Source: Lumnitzera littorea
Taxonomy: Eukaryota; Streptophyta; Magnoliopsida; Myrtales; Combretaceae
Length of the DNA stretch: 64,000 nucleotides
Direction: 5' to 3'
Assembly: GCA_024138015.1 (NCBI GenBank)
Contig: JAMXBB010000003.1
Location: forward strand, 12,032,119 to 12,096,118
Shown: one piece after another, positions 49,755 through 60,830 of the stretch
How the letters are laid out: each line of letters begins with the position of its first letter
Position numbering within the stretch: position 1 is the stretch's first letter
The notes under the pieces: model-generated
What the model saw: only the letters and a program-made list of their open reading frames with translations
What the model was told of the DNA's origin: nothing
Databases searched by the model: none
Program-made: the position numbers and the translations under genes

Positions 49755-49830
49755 CTTTGCTAAGATTCGAACCTAAGACCTTATACTTAATGCCCAAACT
49801 AAGTCCATGTATTTAACTATTAGGCTGTTG
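49755..49830 (-). repeat. tRNA-like segment in T-A
   Basis: On the minus strand GGACTTAGTTTGGGC resembles an A box and GGTTCGAATC (49764-49773) is a perfect B box. A cloverleaf with matching acceptor arms is not apparent, so I do not call a functional tRNA. Confidence 0.6.
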
Positions 49831-51187
49831 GCTTGTGCCTCGTTCATATGTGCAATGTGCAATCAAATTGCACATATGGACTCTTGTACATATGGACTCG
49901 GTCAGCTTGGGTTAGATTTAATGGTCCTACTTTTAAACCAAAATTAAAATTAAAAATCTATCATAATAACATGTTATTTTCTAAAATCTTTTATTTTTTC
50001 TATTTTTTTTTTGTCATTTTTCAATTTTCTAAACTTTTAAACTTTATTTTCTAAACTTTTTTATCTTTTAGGGTTTCTTTCTTATTTTTTTTTTGTGTTT
50101 TTTTCTTAATTTTGAATTTTTTTCTAAATTTCTAAATTTTTTTAGGTTTTCTTTAATTTTCTAATTATTATGTTTTTCCTAATTTAAGAACTATCGAGAA
50201 AAGAAAGAAAATAAAAATAAAAATAAAGGGGGCAAAAATTAGGTGTTCACAAGGATCAAGGACTAATCATGTGGTCCAAAACTCGAAGGCTTACTTAGAT
50301 GTTTCACTAAGCTATCTGAAGTGAGTTAAGCACTGAGGAGCAGTATATACCCTAATCTAACCTTTTGAGCTACTTTGCTTCCTACATCATCCAAGAAGCT
50401 GTCGAAGTGACTTGTTGACGCTCTAAGCCAACCCCTCTACCATAACAGTCTAAGCATTTAATCAGGATACAACCAACCTCACATAGTGCTGAGGCTAAGT
50501 TGATAGTTGTCAAGAGTCGATCATCCAAGGTTGACCCAAAAATGAGTTGCCCCTGAATCATACCCCTACCCCCCCAGTCCTAACTATTTAAGCTACTGAA
50601 CTATTGACACTGACTTGATCTAATCGGGATCTATCCTTACTTAACCAATAGTATCATGGGGACTATAGAATGAGCAAACTATGTGTGTGTTATCCTTTTT
50701 ATGACATTCTTACTGCCTTTCTTGACAATGGATATTGTTTTGCACTATTACATTGATACCCCTGTAAATGATTCCCTTTTTCCTTAGCTAGTAGGATTCC
50801 TTTTCTGTAATTTCCTATAACCTAAGATTTACCTTAATTGGGTACTAAAAATATTTACAAATTGTAATAGTTGCAATAAGATTACGGAGAATATACTGAA
50901 CTTTCACTCTCTCGAGCTAAATGTCCTTCTGCTTACCCTTGAGCTACTCTTATCTAGCCCATTGAGCATGGAATAGTGGCAAGTGACCTCCGGCCATTTT
51001 TGTGCATCATATGAAGTGTAACCTAAGCTCGTATAAGGTGTTGGTGCGTCATATCCATCGTCGATGCATGGGAACCCCTGCTTAATTTTTGACTACCATT
51101 TATCTTTCGGACCATCTCGTAGTCCGGACTCACCCCTTTGGTTACGCATGAAATTAGGTTCGTGTGTTCATCTACGAATTTGTATCA

Positions 51188-51339
51188 AAATAAGAAGGTG
51201 AAGAAGAAATTAATGGGAAATTTTTACAAAAGTTTGTGTGAAACTGGGTTTGAAGGTCTAGAGAGGTGTTGGAAGTAAAACACCATCGTCAAGCAATAGG
51301 AGCTACAACATTTTGGCCATCTAACATGCTCCCTTCTAT
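51188..51339. other. Short unassigned spacer
   Basis: No recognised motif; A/G-rich (AAGAAGGTGAAGAAG). Confidence 0.4.
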
Positions 51340-51507
51340 TGAACCAAGTGATACGTGTCTTTGGACCCAACATTCCAAAAGGATTTTTTATTTTTCTATA
51401 ATGAATATTCTTTGTCTCTTTTACCTCTTTTAGTATGTTTTATGTAACCTAATTGTAAGAATATCTTTTTGTCTTTTCATACATGTAATGTAATCTTAGT
51501 GGATGGG

Positions 51508-51515
51508 TATATAAA
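51508..51515 (+). promoter_or_regulatory. TATA box of G3-type LTR fragment
   Basis: TATATAAA in GGGTATATAAACCC, with LTR-like sequence downstream. Confidence 0.55.
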
Positions 51516-51682
51516 CCCTTACTTACTTGTATGTAGACATCATTCAACCATTAATATCAGAATATTATTCAAGTTTCTTTTGAGCAATCTTAGTGTTCTC
51601 ATTATCCTTCAACTCTTATCTATTCCCTTTAGCAAGAAGTAATGATGAGTGACCATTTAGTTTGAATCGGTGTGTCATATTT

Positions 51683-51846
51683 GGCAAATTTTAGGCCGAG
51701 TGGGATTGAGTGGTATGTCACATCCATTCAATAACTACCTAGACTTTGCTAGTTTTTCGTATCCGGCAAATTGTAGGCCGATCGGGATCGAGTGGTATGT
51801 CACATCCATTCGATAACTACCTAGACTTTGCTAGCTTTTCTTTTGT
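51683..51846 (+). repeat. 82-bp tandem duplication
   Basis: Copies 51683-51764 and 51765-51846, both with GGCAAATT(T/G)TAGGCCGA, GAGTGGTATGTCACATCCAT and CTACCTAGACTTTGCTAG; about seven differences. The homologous G3 LTR on the minus strand appears to have one copy. Confidence 0.9.
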
Positions 51847-51870
51847 TTCTTTTGGTTCGCTTCATTGTAG

Positions 51871-52265
51871 TGTTTCTCCATGTGTTTGACCTTGAAGATG
51901 CATTACTGTTACCTCATAAGTTTTTGATAAAACGGTTCCTTAGTAATATCAAAGTTTAAGTGGGGTAGCTTAATCAATCTTGAGAGGCAGTTACCCCACA
52001 ACACTTGAAACCTATACAATAGCTCTCCTCTTGGGGTCTTAAGATGGCTTGGGTCTGACTATATCTATCTTGCATCCTTAATGCAATCATTCCCTAATAT
52101 CTCGAGTATGTTTCATGCAGCGTGAATACAACAATTTAAAATAAGTATATTACGTGAAATAAATAAACAAACAAATAAATAAATAACATGGGTATTTTAA
52201 AAGGCAAATTTTATTTCAAAAAGTTTTTATGTGGCTGGCTCTCTTAACGTCCTTAGTAGAGTAGC
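51871..52265. other. Unassigned DNA between LTR fragment and T-B
   Basis: No domain. Contains an AAATAAATAAACAAACAAAT simple tract near 52160-52187. Confidence 0.4.
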
Positions 52266-53897
52266 TAAGTTCTCGAGCTTGATTTTTTTTCGGTTCTTAT
52301 TATTTTTCTTAACCCAATTAGTACTAAACTCTAACTTATTTAATGCTAATCTTTGACTAAGAGCTAAGGAAAACCAAAGTTTTTAATCATGTTTTGAAAA
52401 TTCTTGGATTCATTACCCAACTAGAGTCGGGAAAAAAAGCAAGTTAGGTTAAATCGATTATGTAGGTTGATTGAATCTAAACACCGCTCTACTTGAAAAA
52501 CCGATTTAAAAAAGAAAAGGTTTTGAAAACCAAAGATTTCAAATCTGGGGCTATTATGTTAAACTCTTAATGGGTACCACTTATTAATTTTCTGATTTTA
52601 ATTTTATCTTTAAAATACCGGTTAAAAGTAATATCTAATCACATGCGACTAAGTAAATTGAGATGAATCTACAAAAAAGGATAAATTGAGTAACTATTTA
52701 CAAAAGGTGGAAGAATAAAATTTTTCATATTTTAAATTACCTTGTATTTGCATACTAGTGCTTACGTACCCATTATTTGGAATCAGACTTTCGTAGTTTG
52801 TTTGGTAAAACATTAGGTGAATGGGTTGATTTTAATCTTTAAAAAAGATTGGGTTTATATTTTTTACTCTGTTTGAGTTATTTAAGGAAAATTTTCTAAA
52901 AGGGTCCTAAATTGATTTGTTTATATTTTGAAAATTCTAAAATCCTAATTTCGAAAAAGGATTGATTCATGTCATTTATTTGGAAAATGGTTTTTCTAAG
53001 TCATAAAATGACTTTTTATTATTTATTTATTTTTATGTGTTTTACTGAAATAAAACAAACTCAACTTACCTATTTCTTCTCTTTTTTTTTTCCTTTTCTT
53101 TTTCTTTTCCTACAATACAATTATAATTTACACTAAATAAAATAAGAAAAAAAATAGATAAATAAAAATACACAAAATGTGAAAAATAGACAAGAAATAC
53201 AAGGGGGTCAAACTTAGGAATTGGGCTACAGCGTAGGTTGGCCTTCAGGTTGAACCATGGACTCAAGTTAGGTTTAGTTAGAGCTCCACGAGTCATGATT
53301 TAGGTCGTCGTTGAAGAAGGAACGCAACAGCGCATGGGGTTATTCCAACTCGAAGCAATGGCCTCTTTAAAGTGGTGATGATAGCTTCGTGAGTTTGGGA
53401 TTAGACTTGGGTAAGGAGGTAGGCTGAGTACCTTAATGTTTACAGGTGGATTTAGTGGTGGCACAAGGTAGTGGTTAGTAATAGTTGTAGGGGAGCTTTG
53501 TAGGTGGTTTTTGAGTGTGAATGGGTGGTTAGGTTCAGGGTTGTAGAGCCTTATGGTCATTGTAGTAGTGTTGGTTTGGAGTGGGAGTGAATGGTGTAGT
53601 GTTCTTTGAAGGTGGTAGGGGTGGCGGTGATGTCTTGTTGGTGGTAAGCGACAGAAGATATAGTAAAGGGCAGTTTGGTTAGGTTTGAGAGGGCTTGAAG
53701 TGGGAAGTGCCGCAATGGTGGTGGCTATGTTCGGAAATGACTTCAAAGAGAGAAATGTAGAGAGAGAAAGAGAGGGAGACAACGTGGTTGATAGTGTAGA
53801 GAGGGAGAGAGCTTGAAGATTAGAGAGAGAGAGTTTGAGAGTTGGTTTTTGGATATGGGGGTCAAAACTTTGTCCCCATATTACTTGTTCAAGCTCC

Positions 53898-53905
53898 TAT
53901 ATATA
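53898..53905 (-). promoter_or_regulatory. TATA box of T-B
   Basis: TATATATA followed by GGAGCTTG on the minus strand, matching the position of the T-A TATA. Confidence 0.5.
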
Positions 53906-54599
53906 CTGTCGGAGCTTGAATTAAGCATGGAAAGGAGTTATTTTCATGAATTCCAAAATAAGGGCGTATGGATTTAACTGCCTTCAATGTGCAATTCGAA
54001 TGGAATTTATGTATAATTGTTAGTCAAAACACATTTACAGGAGCCCAAACTTATTAAATGAGATGATCGGAAGCTTCGAAAACGACCATTATCGTGAAGG
54101 TCAACAGGGAGCTCTGATCATGGAGATGATTTTTTTCAATATTTGGACTTAGATTTAACTACTTTAATGGACGTATTTGGATGTGTTTTTTAGTTTAATC
54201 CGTAGTATTCTAAGTGTACTTTACGATTTCACCATTAATTTTGTGAAATTGCGAAGATAAATGGATAAAAAATCACCTTGAAGTGAGCTATCTAAGAGGC
54301 TATTGCAAGAAAACTAAGGATTACATGAGAAAGGGAACTGCTAACGTATCACTACGTTAGATATACTGTTTAATGATTGCGTGCGAACATGTGGTAGAAA
54401 CACCAATATGTCATTATGCCATGTGTGAAGACACGAGACTAACACATAGATGAAGGCATCGACATAGCACCACATGACGCTACGTCAGCGTACGGCCGAA
54501 CGAAGTAATGCCATGTATCCATAGTAAACACATAGCACAATGCTATCTCAACATGTGGTAGGTATGTTTGGTAGAAAAATAAAAGGCACAAAGTGCCTT

Positions 54600-54690
54600 T
54601 GGTGAGATTTTAACCCAAGATCTCCATGTCAAGTGCAATGTAAAGTTAAAGTGTTGTACCATCAAGCAGTTAGCCCGTGCCTTATCTATG
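54600..54690 (-). repeat. Decayed tRNA-like segment in T-B
   Basis: GGGTTAAAATCTC on the minus strand in the place of the T-A B box, with ATGGTACAACACTTTAACTT upstream. Recognisable only by alignment with T-A. Confidence 0.45.
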
Positions 54691-54879
54691 TATACAATTA
54701 AATTGCTTATATGGACTAGGTTGGCTTGACCTAAATTTAAATCTAAGCACAGGCCTAAAATTCCCCTTATTATTTTTATTATTAACAGCAAAAAAAGTAC
54801 TAAAGCTATTAAAATTTTCTATTCTATTTCAATTTATCTAAATCTCTTCTTTTTTCTTAATATTTTTTCTGTATATATA

Positions 54880-55690
54880 TAACGTACTAACGCCTCACAT
54901 GAGCTTAGATCACACTTAATATGATGCATAAGTGTAGTCTAAGGTCACTCACCACTAGTTCATACTCAATAGATTAAACAAAAGTGGTTGAAAGTAAGTA
55001 AGATATACTTAGCTCATGTAAGAAGAAAATGTCTAAATAATAATTGTATTGAATGTTGTAGCTATCCTTATTTACAAGCATTTTATAGGACCCAATTATG
55101 GTAAGTCCTAGGTTAGTGTAAGTTACAAAAAGAATCCTTACTAGTAAAGGAAAATGAATAATTTATAAGGGTAATATTGCAAACAAGCATAAAGAATATT
55201 TGGTGATAAAAAAAAAGGATAGTATGGATGTTAGGAAAGACAGGGCATGTATTAGCTGTCCATTCGATGGTCCCAACGATACTGTTGTTCGAGCATAGCA
55301 GGTTCTAAATATATCAAGTTAAGGTCGATAGTTTGATAGCTTAGATGTTGGTGATTGGCAAAAGGGTTAGTTTAGAAAGTGGTTCATTGTTAGGTCGGCT
55401 TCAGGTGATTAGCTTTAAGATGGGATTGGCTCGACTTCAATACGCATCAAGTCAGCAGTATACTGGTTCAATATTTGGCCTTAGATAGTCGTATTGCGGA
55501 GGGGTTGACTCGACATACAAGTCAGTTACCTCAGCAGCTTCTTATGATGTGGAGGGTAAAGTAACTTAGCAAGTCGGACTGGGGAATACACTACTCTTTT
55601 GAGTTCAGCTACCTTTGGATAGCTCGACAAACCATATGAGCAAGTCCTCAAGCTTAGGAGCATGTGATTGGTTCATAATCCCTATCACTA
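54880..55690 (-). mobile_element. LTR-like fragment related to 31560-32330
   Basis: The two share GATGCATAAGTGTAG / GATGCATAAGCTAAT, CACTCACCACTA and TGTTAGGAAAG in the same order. The right half (55300-55650) has TCGG/TCGA-rich words like the gypsy LTR leaders. No coding sequence. Confidence 0.45.
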
Positions 55691-57860
55691 AGTCTAAGCT
55701 TGAGAGAAGAGGAACTTTAAATCCTAAAGATTTAAGCACTTAAATTTAGCAAAGTGCTATAAATTCATAAAGGGGAGGCAAATTCGAAAAAAATTTAAGT
55801 GCTTATGTAGGGGAAGTGCAAGGTGCAAATTTCTAAAATTTTTTCTTTTTAGAAAAATTATCAAAAACTTAAGTATATATCTCAACAAATATTAGCATAC
55901 ATAATCTAACCTGCGCCCTACCCCCCCCACTTAAGTTGTACATTGCCCTTAATGTACATAATTAGGCAAATCAAAATACAAAAGTGGGAAAGAAAGAAAA
56001 ATATAAAAGGAGCTAAAACTTTCTCGGTTTTTAGCATCGATTCTAAAAAATTAGAATGTTTAAAGTTTGAATTTCATCAACCAATTAAACGCATGGCTCT
56101 TTTAATGGCTAACAAAAAACGAATTAACTAGAAAAAAAAAGTTAAACTAAATAAAACAATAACTAATTCAAGTACCAACTATTAGTTTCCTACAAAACTT
56201 ACAAAATATAATAAAAATAGTTATCTAAAAAGAAGAAAACAATAGTATATAAATTATGAAGATAGTTATCTAGAATAAAAATCAAAGTGAGTTTCTTAGA
56301 GAAAAATATATTCAAAAAGCAAAAGAATTCAATTGTGATAAAAAGGAAATAATTCATGTTGCATAAATAATAACTAATTCAAGAATCTAGTAAAACTCAG
56401 TTGTCATTCTTAGTTAATTGCTAATTTACCCAACTAAGCAAGATAGGCAATGATTAAATTTGTATAGAGTAATACTATTCATGGATTAATGCACTTATAG
56501 AGTTAATTAAGTCTTAGTTACATGATCCAATTCTTCAGACTTTGCTCAATATAAGAGATTCTTGAAATAGCATAGTATCATGAAGTACTAATTTATTAAA
56601 GTATGGATTAATGAAATTGATAGGCTAATAAGACATTAATTTTCAATCTTTAGTTAAACCTGTAATTTCATAATCTCAATTTACAATGAACATTAGTATT
56701 CAATGTACAATAAATTGAAAACTTGTTTTTTACAATTAAATTATACAATTAGTAACAACAAATTTCATAATTCTTACATGAATTTAGGACGTGTTAAAAG
56801 AAATCCATATTAATAAACCTAAGAATTTATGGGTTTTCTAGTTACACAAAAATTTAAATCTCAACATGTTTACTAATTTTCAATTTGAATTATAATTATC
56901 ACATTGCAAGAACAACATCAAACTCATGTTTTCCATCACTTTCTCTCACTATTTTTCGCTTTCTCACTCTTTCCTCTACTTTCCTTCATCATGGAAAATC
57001 ACTATTTCATTAAATCCTTTATAGGCATGTGTTTTTCATGTAATTTCTAGTAGATAATAAATAGATAACATGTATCATTACATTATCTATACTAAATCAC
57101 TCATAGAAACTCAAATTTCTATGCATGCATCTTAAATTTTTTTTTTTTAATGAAACCTTCATTAGAAATCAAATTTTCACACAATCTTTATGCAAATCTA
57201 AGAAAATAACTTTAGAAGGATGATGTATGTATCTTGATTTCATAGTGCGTAATGTTAGATTATGATGCTTTGTAAAGATTTGGAGAGTATATAAAGAGAG
57301 AAATAGAAGCAAATATGAATTTTGAGATGGAGTGTATGTGTTAGAATGAGTTCTTACACACCTAGGTGTGACCACAAGCAAGGTCTATGGGTGTGGTCCT
57401 TGCCCATAGGCTTTTCGCTTGCTAAATTTTTTTTTTTCGCAAATTCTTCTGGAAACAATTTTACAAGGGGTATATGAGTAAAGTATATGGGTATGTACTT
57501 TGGCCATGTTCTTCTCTAGTTCTTGAAGTTACGCAAATCTGATACCCTTGACTAGATTCTTGCAATTGCTCTTGAGAAACTCAAAATTAGAGTGATTTAG
57601 AACACAAAAGCATATCAAATAACACTTCAATTGGATTGACTATTGCACAAACAAATTCAATAACTGTTTTGACACAATAAATTATTCATAACAAGGAGAA
57701 CACTAAATAATATTCAAATGTTGATTCTTGAATTAACTTATGACAAAATAATTGAATAAACGAACAAACTAACAAAAATAATTAAAATTGAAATAAACCA
57801 AGCCAAACTTAAGCTACCTCTTAAGTAGCACTGTTGTTTTATGTCATTGGCTTAATGATT
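55691..57860 (-). mobile_element. Athila-like 3' region (Ath4), orphan
   Basis: On the minus strand, 57850-57800 has GTGCTACTTAAGAGG and TAAAACAACAGTGCTACTT, the diverged form of the sequence that follows Athila integrase in Ath1 (GGTTCATAAGAGGCAACCC at 41685-41640). At the other end, 55950-55920 has AATGTACAACTTAAGTGGGG followed by more G, a good polypurine tract for this lineage. Between them lies about 1.85 kb without a recognisable ORF. The 3' LTR to the left is at most 230 bases long (55691-55920), so the element is truncated on both sides. Confidence 0.55.
57370..57420. repeat. Imperfect inverted words in Ath4
   Basis: GACCACAAGCAAGGTCTATGG followed by GTGTGGTCCTTGCCCATAGG: a self-complementary arrangement around CAAGGTC/GTCCTTG. 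Ath2 has a similar structure at 17718-17760 with GTCACTCCCTCCATCACG and GATCAAGGGAGTGAC. Confidence 0.55.
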
Positions 57861-58039
57861 GAATCCTTCCTTTATGCAACTCTCTAGCAAATATCTACAT
57901 ACTTAACCGGTTAAAAGCATATTAAGAAAATACCAAAAGAATTGTAGGAAAGATTATTAGAAGAGTGTTAAAATGATTAGAATAATTAGGATTCTTGTTA
58001 ATTCTAACTAGGTTACTCTTTTTGGCTACCCGACAATAG

Positions 58040-59421
58040 TGTTAAGAATTTGCTTGGGTGTATACCATACTATAAGCAAGTATACTTAGTCAAGTTATAG
58101 TATAGAATAAAATGGGTGTGAGTTTAAGTATTGATCCCATAGGGAACTAGTGTGTAAGAACCTAATTACTAACAATTTTCCTAAAATTTCCAATTGCCTA
58201 ACTTTACAATATAAGGATAATGGTAATTAAATAAGAGAGATGAATAAGGGGTGATAAAAGAAGAACAAGAAAATAAATAAGAACAAGGAAAATGGCAAAA
58301 TTAAACTAATTAAAATAAACAAGCATGAATTAATTAAGATAAGAAAGACATGATCCATAGTGAATCGTTATTATTTACTTTCTAGTTCCGTACAACCTTT
58401 TAATCTCAATTATTCTCTAGACCATGAAGATTCCTAATCCTATTCCTATGGAAATCAGATTTTGAATTAGCCGGACTCGTGTTTGTAGCTATTTCCTAAC
58501 CTTGAGACCCTCTTTACTTGCATTGTTGCTAAATAGAGCATCTCAAGATTGCATGAATCACTTGGATTCTGTTATTTGGTTTCCCTAATATGGAGAGATC
58601 TAATACCTAATCTCTTAGCGCATTAAAACTCTTCTAAATTCACTTGTTTGTTTATTGTAGGCCTTATGACTCTACAGTAAATTTAGACATCAAATTATTA
58701 GCTACAGTAAATACTAATTGGTGACAAGATAATCTTCATAATTAGATCATAAAAAGATAATATCATAAATAGAAAGAAGAGTGTTGCAAAGAGAACTAGA
58801 TTTCAATAATATTCACTAAGAACAATTTAATAGAAAAACAACACAATAAAAGAAAAAGGCAAATAAATCCAGAGACCCCTAACAATAAGTCTAAGATACA
58901 ATTCTACTAAAAGGGGCTCTCTCTTATAACCTAAGTCTATTGATCTATTTATAAGGAGTAAGGCTAAATTTACAAAGAGAGACTTGAAAAAAGAAGATTC
59001 ATTGAATATTACATGCTAAAAAATAGAAATTGCAAAACAAAAATAGAAGATTTGCTTGTCAAATAATGACTACACCCTAAGTACATGGACATAGTGGTTA
59101 GGCGTGTACTTATTCTTCGCGTAAAATCTTGAAATTTGATAAAATTAGTCCACAAAGGGACTATGGGTGAGGAGCACAGTATGCTTCTTTCCATGGTTTC
59201 AAAATTCATCCAAAATATCATCAAATATTCTAAAACTTGGTCTAAAATTATTGATCTCTCCAAATCAATAAAATGAAGCCTCCAATTACTCAAAAAAATT
59301 GCTAAAAGCCTTTAAAACTTCATAAAATGCTCTTAAAGTCTTCGAAAATGAAATTTAAATGAATTGAGCTTAAAATAACACAAAATTTACTAGATTAATA
59401 TCCAAAATAGCACAAAATAAC
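58040..59421 (-). mobile_element. Athila-like solo LTR (Ath3), probable duplication AATAG
   Basis: On the minus strand it begins GTTATTTTGTGC (first T lost or shared) and ends CAAATTCTTAACA at 58040. AATAG occurs at 58035-58039 and 59422-59426. The 1,382-base length equals that of the Ath1 LTR, and the part before the end (AGGGATCAATACTTAAAC, then AAGTATACTTGC) matches Ath1 and Ath2. The minus-strand frame at 59293-59009 lies in this LTR and is not a gene. Confidence 0.7.
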
Positions 59422-59429
59422 AATAGAAA

Positions 59430-59643
59430 ATGTATGTTAAATCGAAGTTGTCAATTAGAGGAGAAATTGCAGCCATCTCTACCCCTAAATCCGGTTGACC
59501 ATACACTTGCTTTAGTAGGTGAAGTGAGGACATATCTTATATAAGAGGTTTCTTAGCTTAGTTAATCTTAGTCTTAGTGTAATTTATGTATGAGTAACAT
59601 CATCTCTAAAAGTGATTTTTTTTCATCATATTATTTTAATGAA

Positions 59644-59679
<36 letters not shown>

Positions 59680-60300
59680 AAAAAGAAAAACCTTTATGGA
59701 TAAAAGGACGTCTTTATCCATTATGGAGAAACCAATAAGAAATGGGAAAAAATAAATTTCTTTCATTTATACAACTAAAAACAATATCATTAGAAGATAA
59801 GTGATAAGTTTATTTCCTAATGGCCCAAAACTAAACTTACCCATAATTTTGCCTCCTCTATAATTCTCCTTCCATTTATACTACTAAAGATCTTTTTCCC
59901 CTTTTCTTGTCTACTTTATACTCCCAACTCAAGGAAGAAGGTAGATATAATTAATTGCATCTCTTATTAATTTACTAACATACAAAAGCTTTATATCCTA
60001 TAATTGAAAATGATATTGCATTTTGTGTCCAATTATCCATATCGCTAAAAATCAATGGAAGATATATATACATATTTTCGTATACAACTGGTGCTACTTA
60101 GTTTGACTTAATTCCATATTCACTGAAGTATTTTGTTAGGACCAATTCAAGGAAAGCTTATAGGATAATCCACAAGTCTACAATAAGCTGTAGTATGCTA
60201 GTACTAAGGTTATTAAATTATTGTGGAAGGATTTTATAGATATGATACTTGAAGAGTTAGCTATGGATTGCCTCTTATGTAGGATATAGAGTACTAGATT
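59430..60300. other. Unassigned DNA with a poly(A) run
   Basis: No protein domain. Contains an A30 run (59647-59676) and just after it a small hairpin with ATGGATAAA and TTTATCCAT arms (59697-59723). Confidence 0.5.
59647..59676 (+). repeat. A30 homopolymer
   Basis: Thirty uninterrupted A residues after ATTTTAATGAAAGC. It could be the tail of a retroposed RNA or an expanded A-run; no matching target duplication was found. Confidence 0.9.
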
Positions 60301-60309
60301 GACATGGTG

Positions 60310-60830
60310 TTTGGGGCTTTATTGCTTAAACTTGCTTATTGGATAGGTTATGATGAACTAAAAGAATTGAGGAAATAGTTTGATGAGTTATTAGAATACA
60401 TCTATGTTAGCATAAGCATGAGTGCTTGTTCTGTTCTATTATAGAAGTCTTAGTACCCAAAAAAGGATGGTAGCATGTTATGTAGGTAGCAGAGCTACCT
60501 ATCGAATTACCATCTAATATAGGTACCATGGACTCGATGATATGTTATCTGAATTCTATGGGGCATTTATTTTGTCAAAGTTGATCTAAAGAGCTGATAC
60601 ATCAAATCTAAATAAAGTTTAAGGATGAATAGAGGCTGGCCATCAAAGCCAAGCATGAAGTTTATGGTAGTAGGTCATACCATTTGGATTATCTAGTACA
60701 CTAAATGCATTTATTAGTTGATGAACCATACTCTATGGGTATCTTTAAAAAAGCTAGTTGTTCTATAATTTGATGACATACTAGTATGTGCTAAAGATTT
60801 AAATGGCCATGTTAAATATTTGGGAGCTTT
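60310..60830 (+). pseudogene. Ty3/gypsy reverse transcriptase remnant (G4)
   Basis: Heavily decayed RT. Readable pieces in order: YDELKELRK*FDELLE (60348), VLVPKKDGS-like YPKKDGS (60452), FVKVDLKS*Y (60571), VIPFGLS (60676) and FDDILVCAK (60769), which keeps the catalytic Asp pair. Order and spacing fit the N-terminal two thirds of a plant gypsy RT. Nothing else of the element (RNase H, integrase, LTR) is recognised nearby. Many stops and frameshifts. Confidence 0.8.

Larger units (their letters stand above)
47581..50251 (-). mobile_element. T-family unit (T-A), minus orientation
   Basis: A 2,671-base LTR-like unit: on the minus strand it starts TGTGAACACCTAATTTTTGC and ends GGGAGTGTACA. In order on that strand: T/A-rich terminal part, tRNA-like segment (49830-49755), ACGT-rich block (49740-49540), TATA box (49207-49200), CT-rich leader (49140-48650), AC/GACTTG words, and the landmark GTACCTACGTACCC plus GGGATCAGAC (plus strand 48036-48068), then GGTGACTCC near 47735. 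No coding region. Flanks AGTTT and AGGAT do not match, so the insertion boundary is defined by terminal motifs and by the break in the G2 LTR. It could be a solo LTR of a Tat/Ogre-type element; I cannot prove that. Confidence 0.7.
47556..51187 (+). mobile_element. G2 3' LTR, split by T-A
   Basis: The first 25 bases (47556-47580) are separated from the rest (50252-51187) by the T-A unit. Joined length is about 961, matching the N LTRs. The 3' end CGAATTTGTATCA is at 51187, against CGATTCGTATCA in the compact element. GTGTTGGTGCGTCATATCC near 51040 aligns with the G1 LTR. No clear TATA was found in the right part. Confidence 0.7.
51340..51870 (+). mobile_element. Gypsy LTR fragment, G3 type
   Basis: It has a TATA box (TATATAAA, 51508-51515), R-region-like ATCATTCAACCATTAATATC and the 3' segment homologous to the minus-strand G3 LTR. 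A tandem duplication of 82 bases occurs at 51683-51846. No internal domain is adjacent. Limits are approximate. Confidence 0.55.
52266..54870 (-). mobile_element. T-family unit (T-B), minus orientation
   Basis: Collinear with T-A: GCTTACGTACCC and GGAATCAGAC at 52760-52790, a minus-strand TATA (53898-53905), a GA-rich plus strand (CT-rich leader) at 53740-53840, an ACGT-containing block at 54350-54545 and a decayed tRNA-like segment at 54600-54690. The terminal T/A-rich end fades at about 54870. The longest frame in the window (minus 53782-53300, 160 codons) lies in the CT-rich leader and encodes low-complexity Ser/Thr/Pro/His peptide; equivalent leaders of T-A, T-C and T-D have no homologous frame, so I do not call a gene. 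Confidence 0.65.

Noticed and set aside
49755..49830. A tRNA gene on the minus strand
   Set aside because: B box is perfect but no acceptor or anticodon arm pairs; other copies are more degraded. Kept as tRNA-like only.
53300..53782. 160-codon minus-strand frame, the longest in the window
   Set aside because: It lies in the CT-rich leader of T-B, encodes Ser/Thr/Pro/His low-complexity peptide without a known motif, and the same leader in T-A, T-C and T-D has no matching frame.
59009..59293. 94-codon minus-strand frame
   Set aside because: Falls inside the Ath3 LTR, with no similarity to any protein I recognise.
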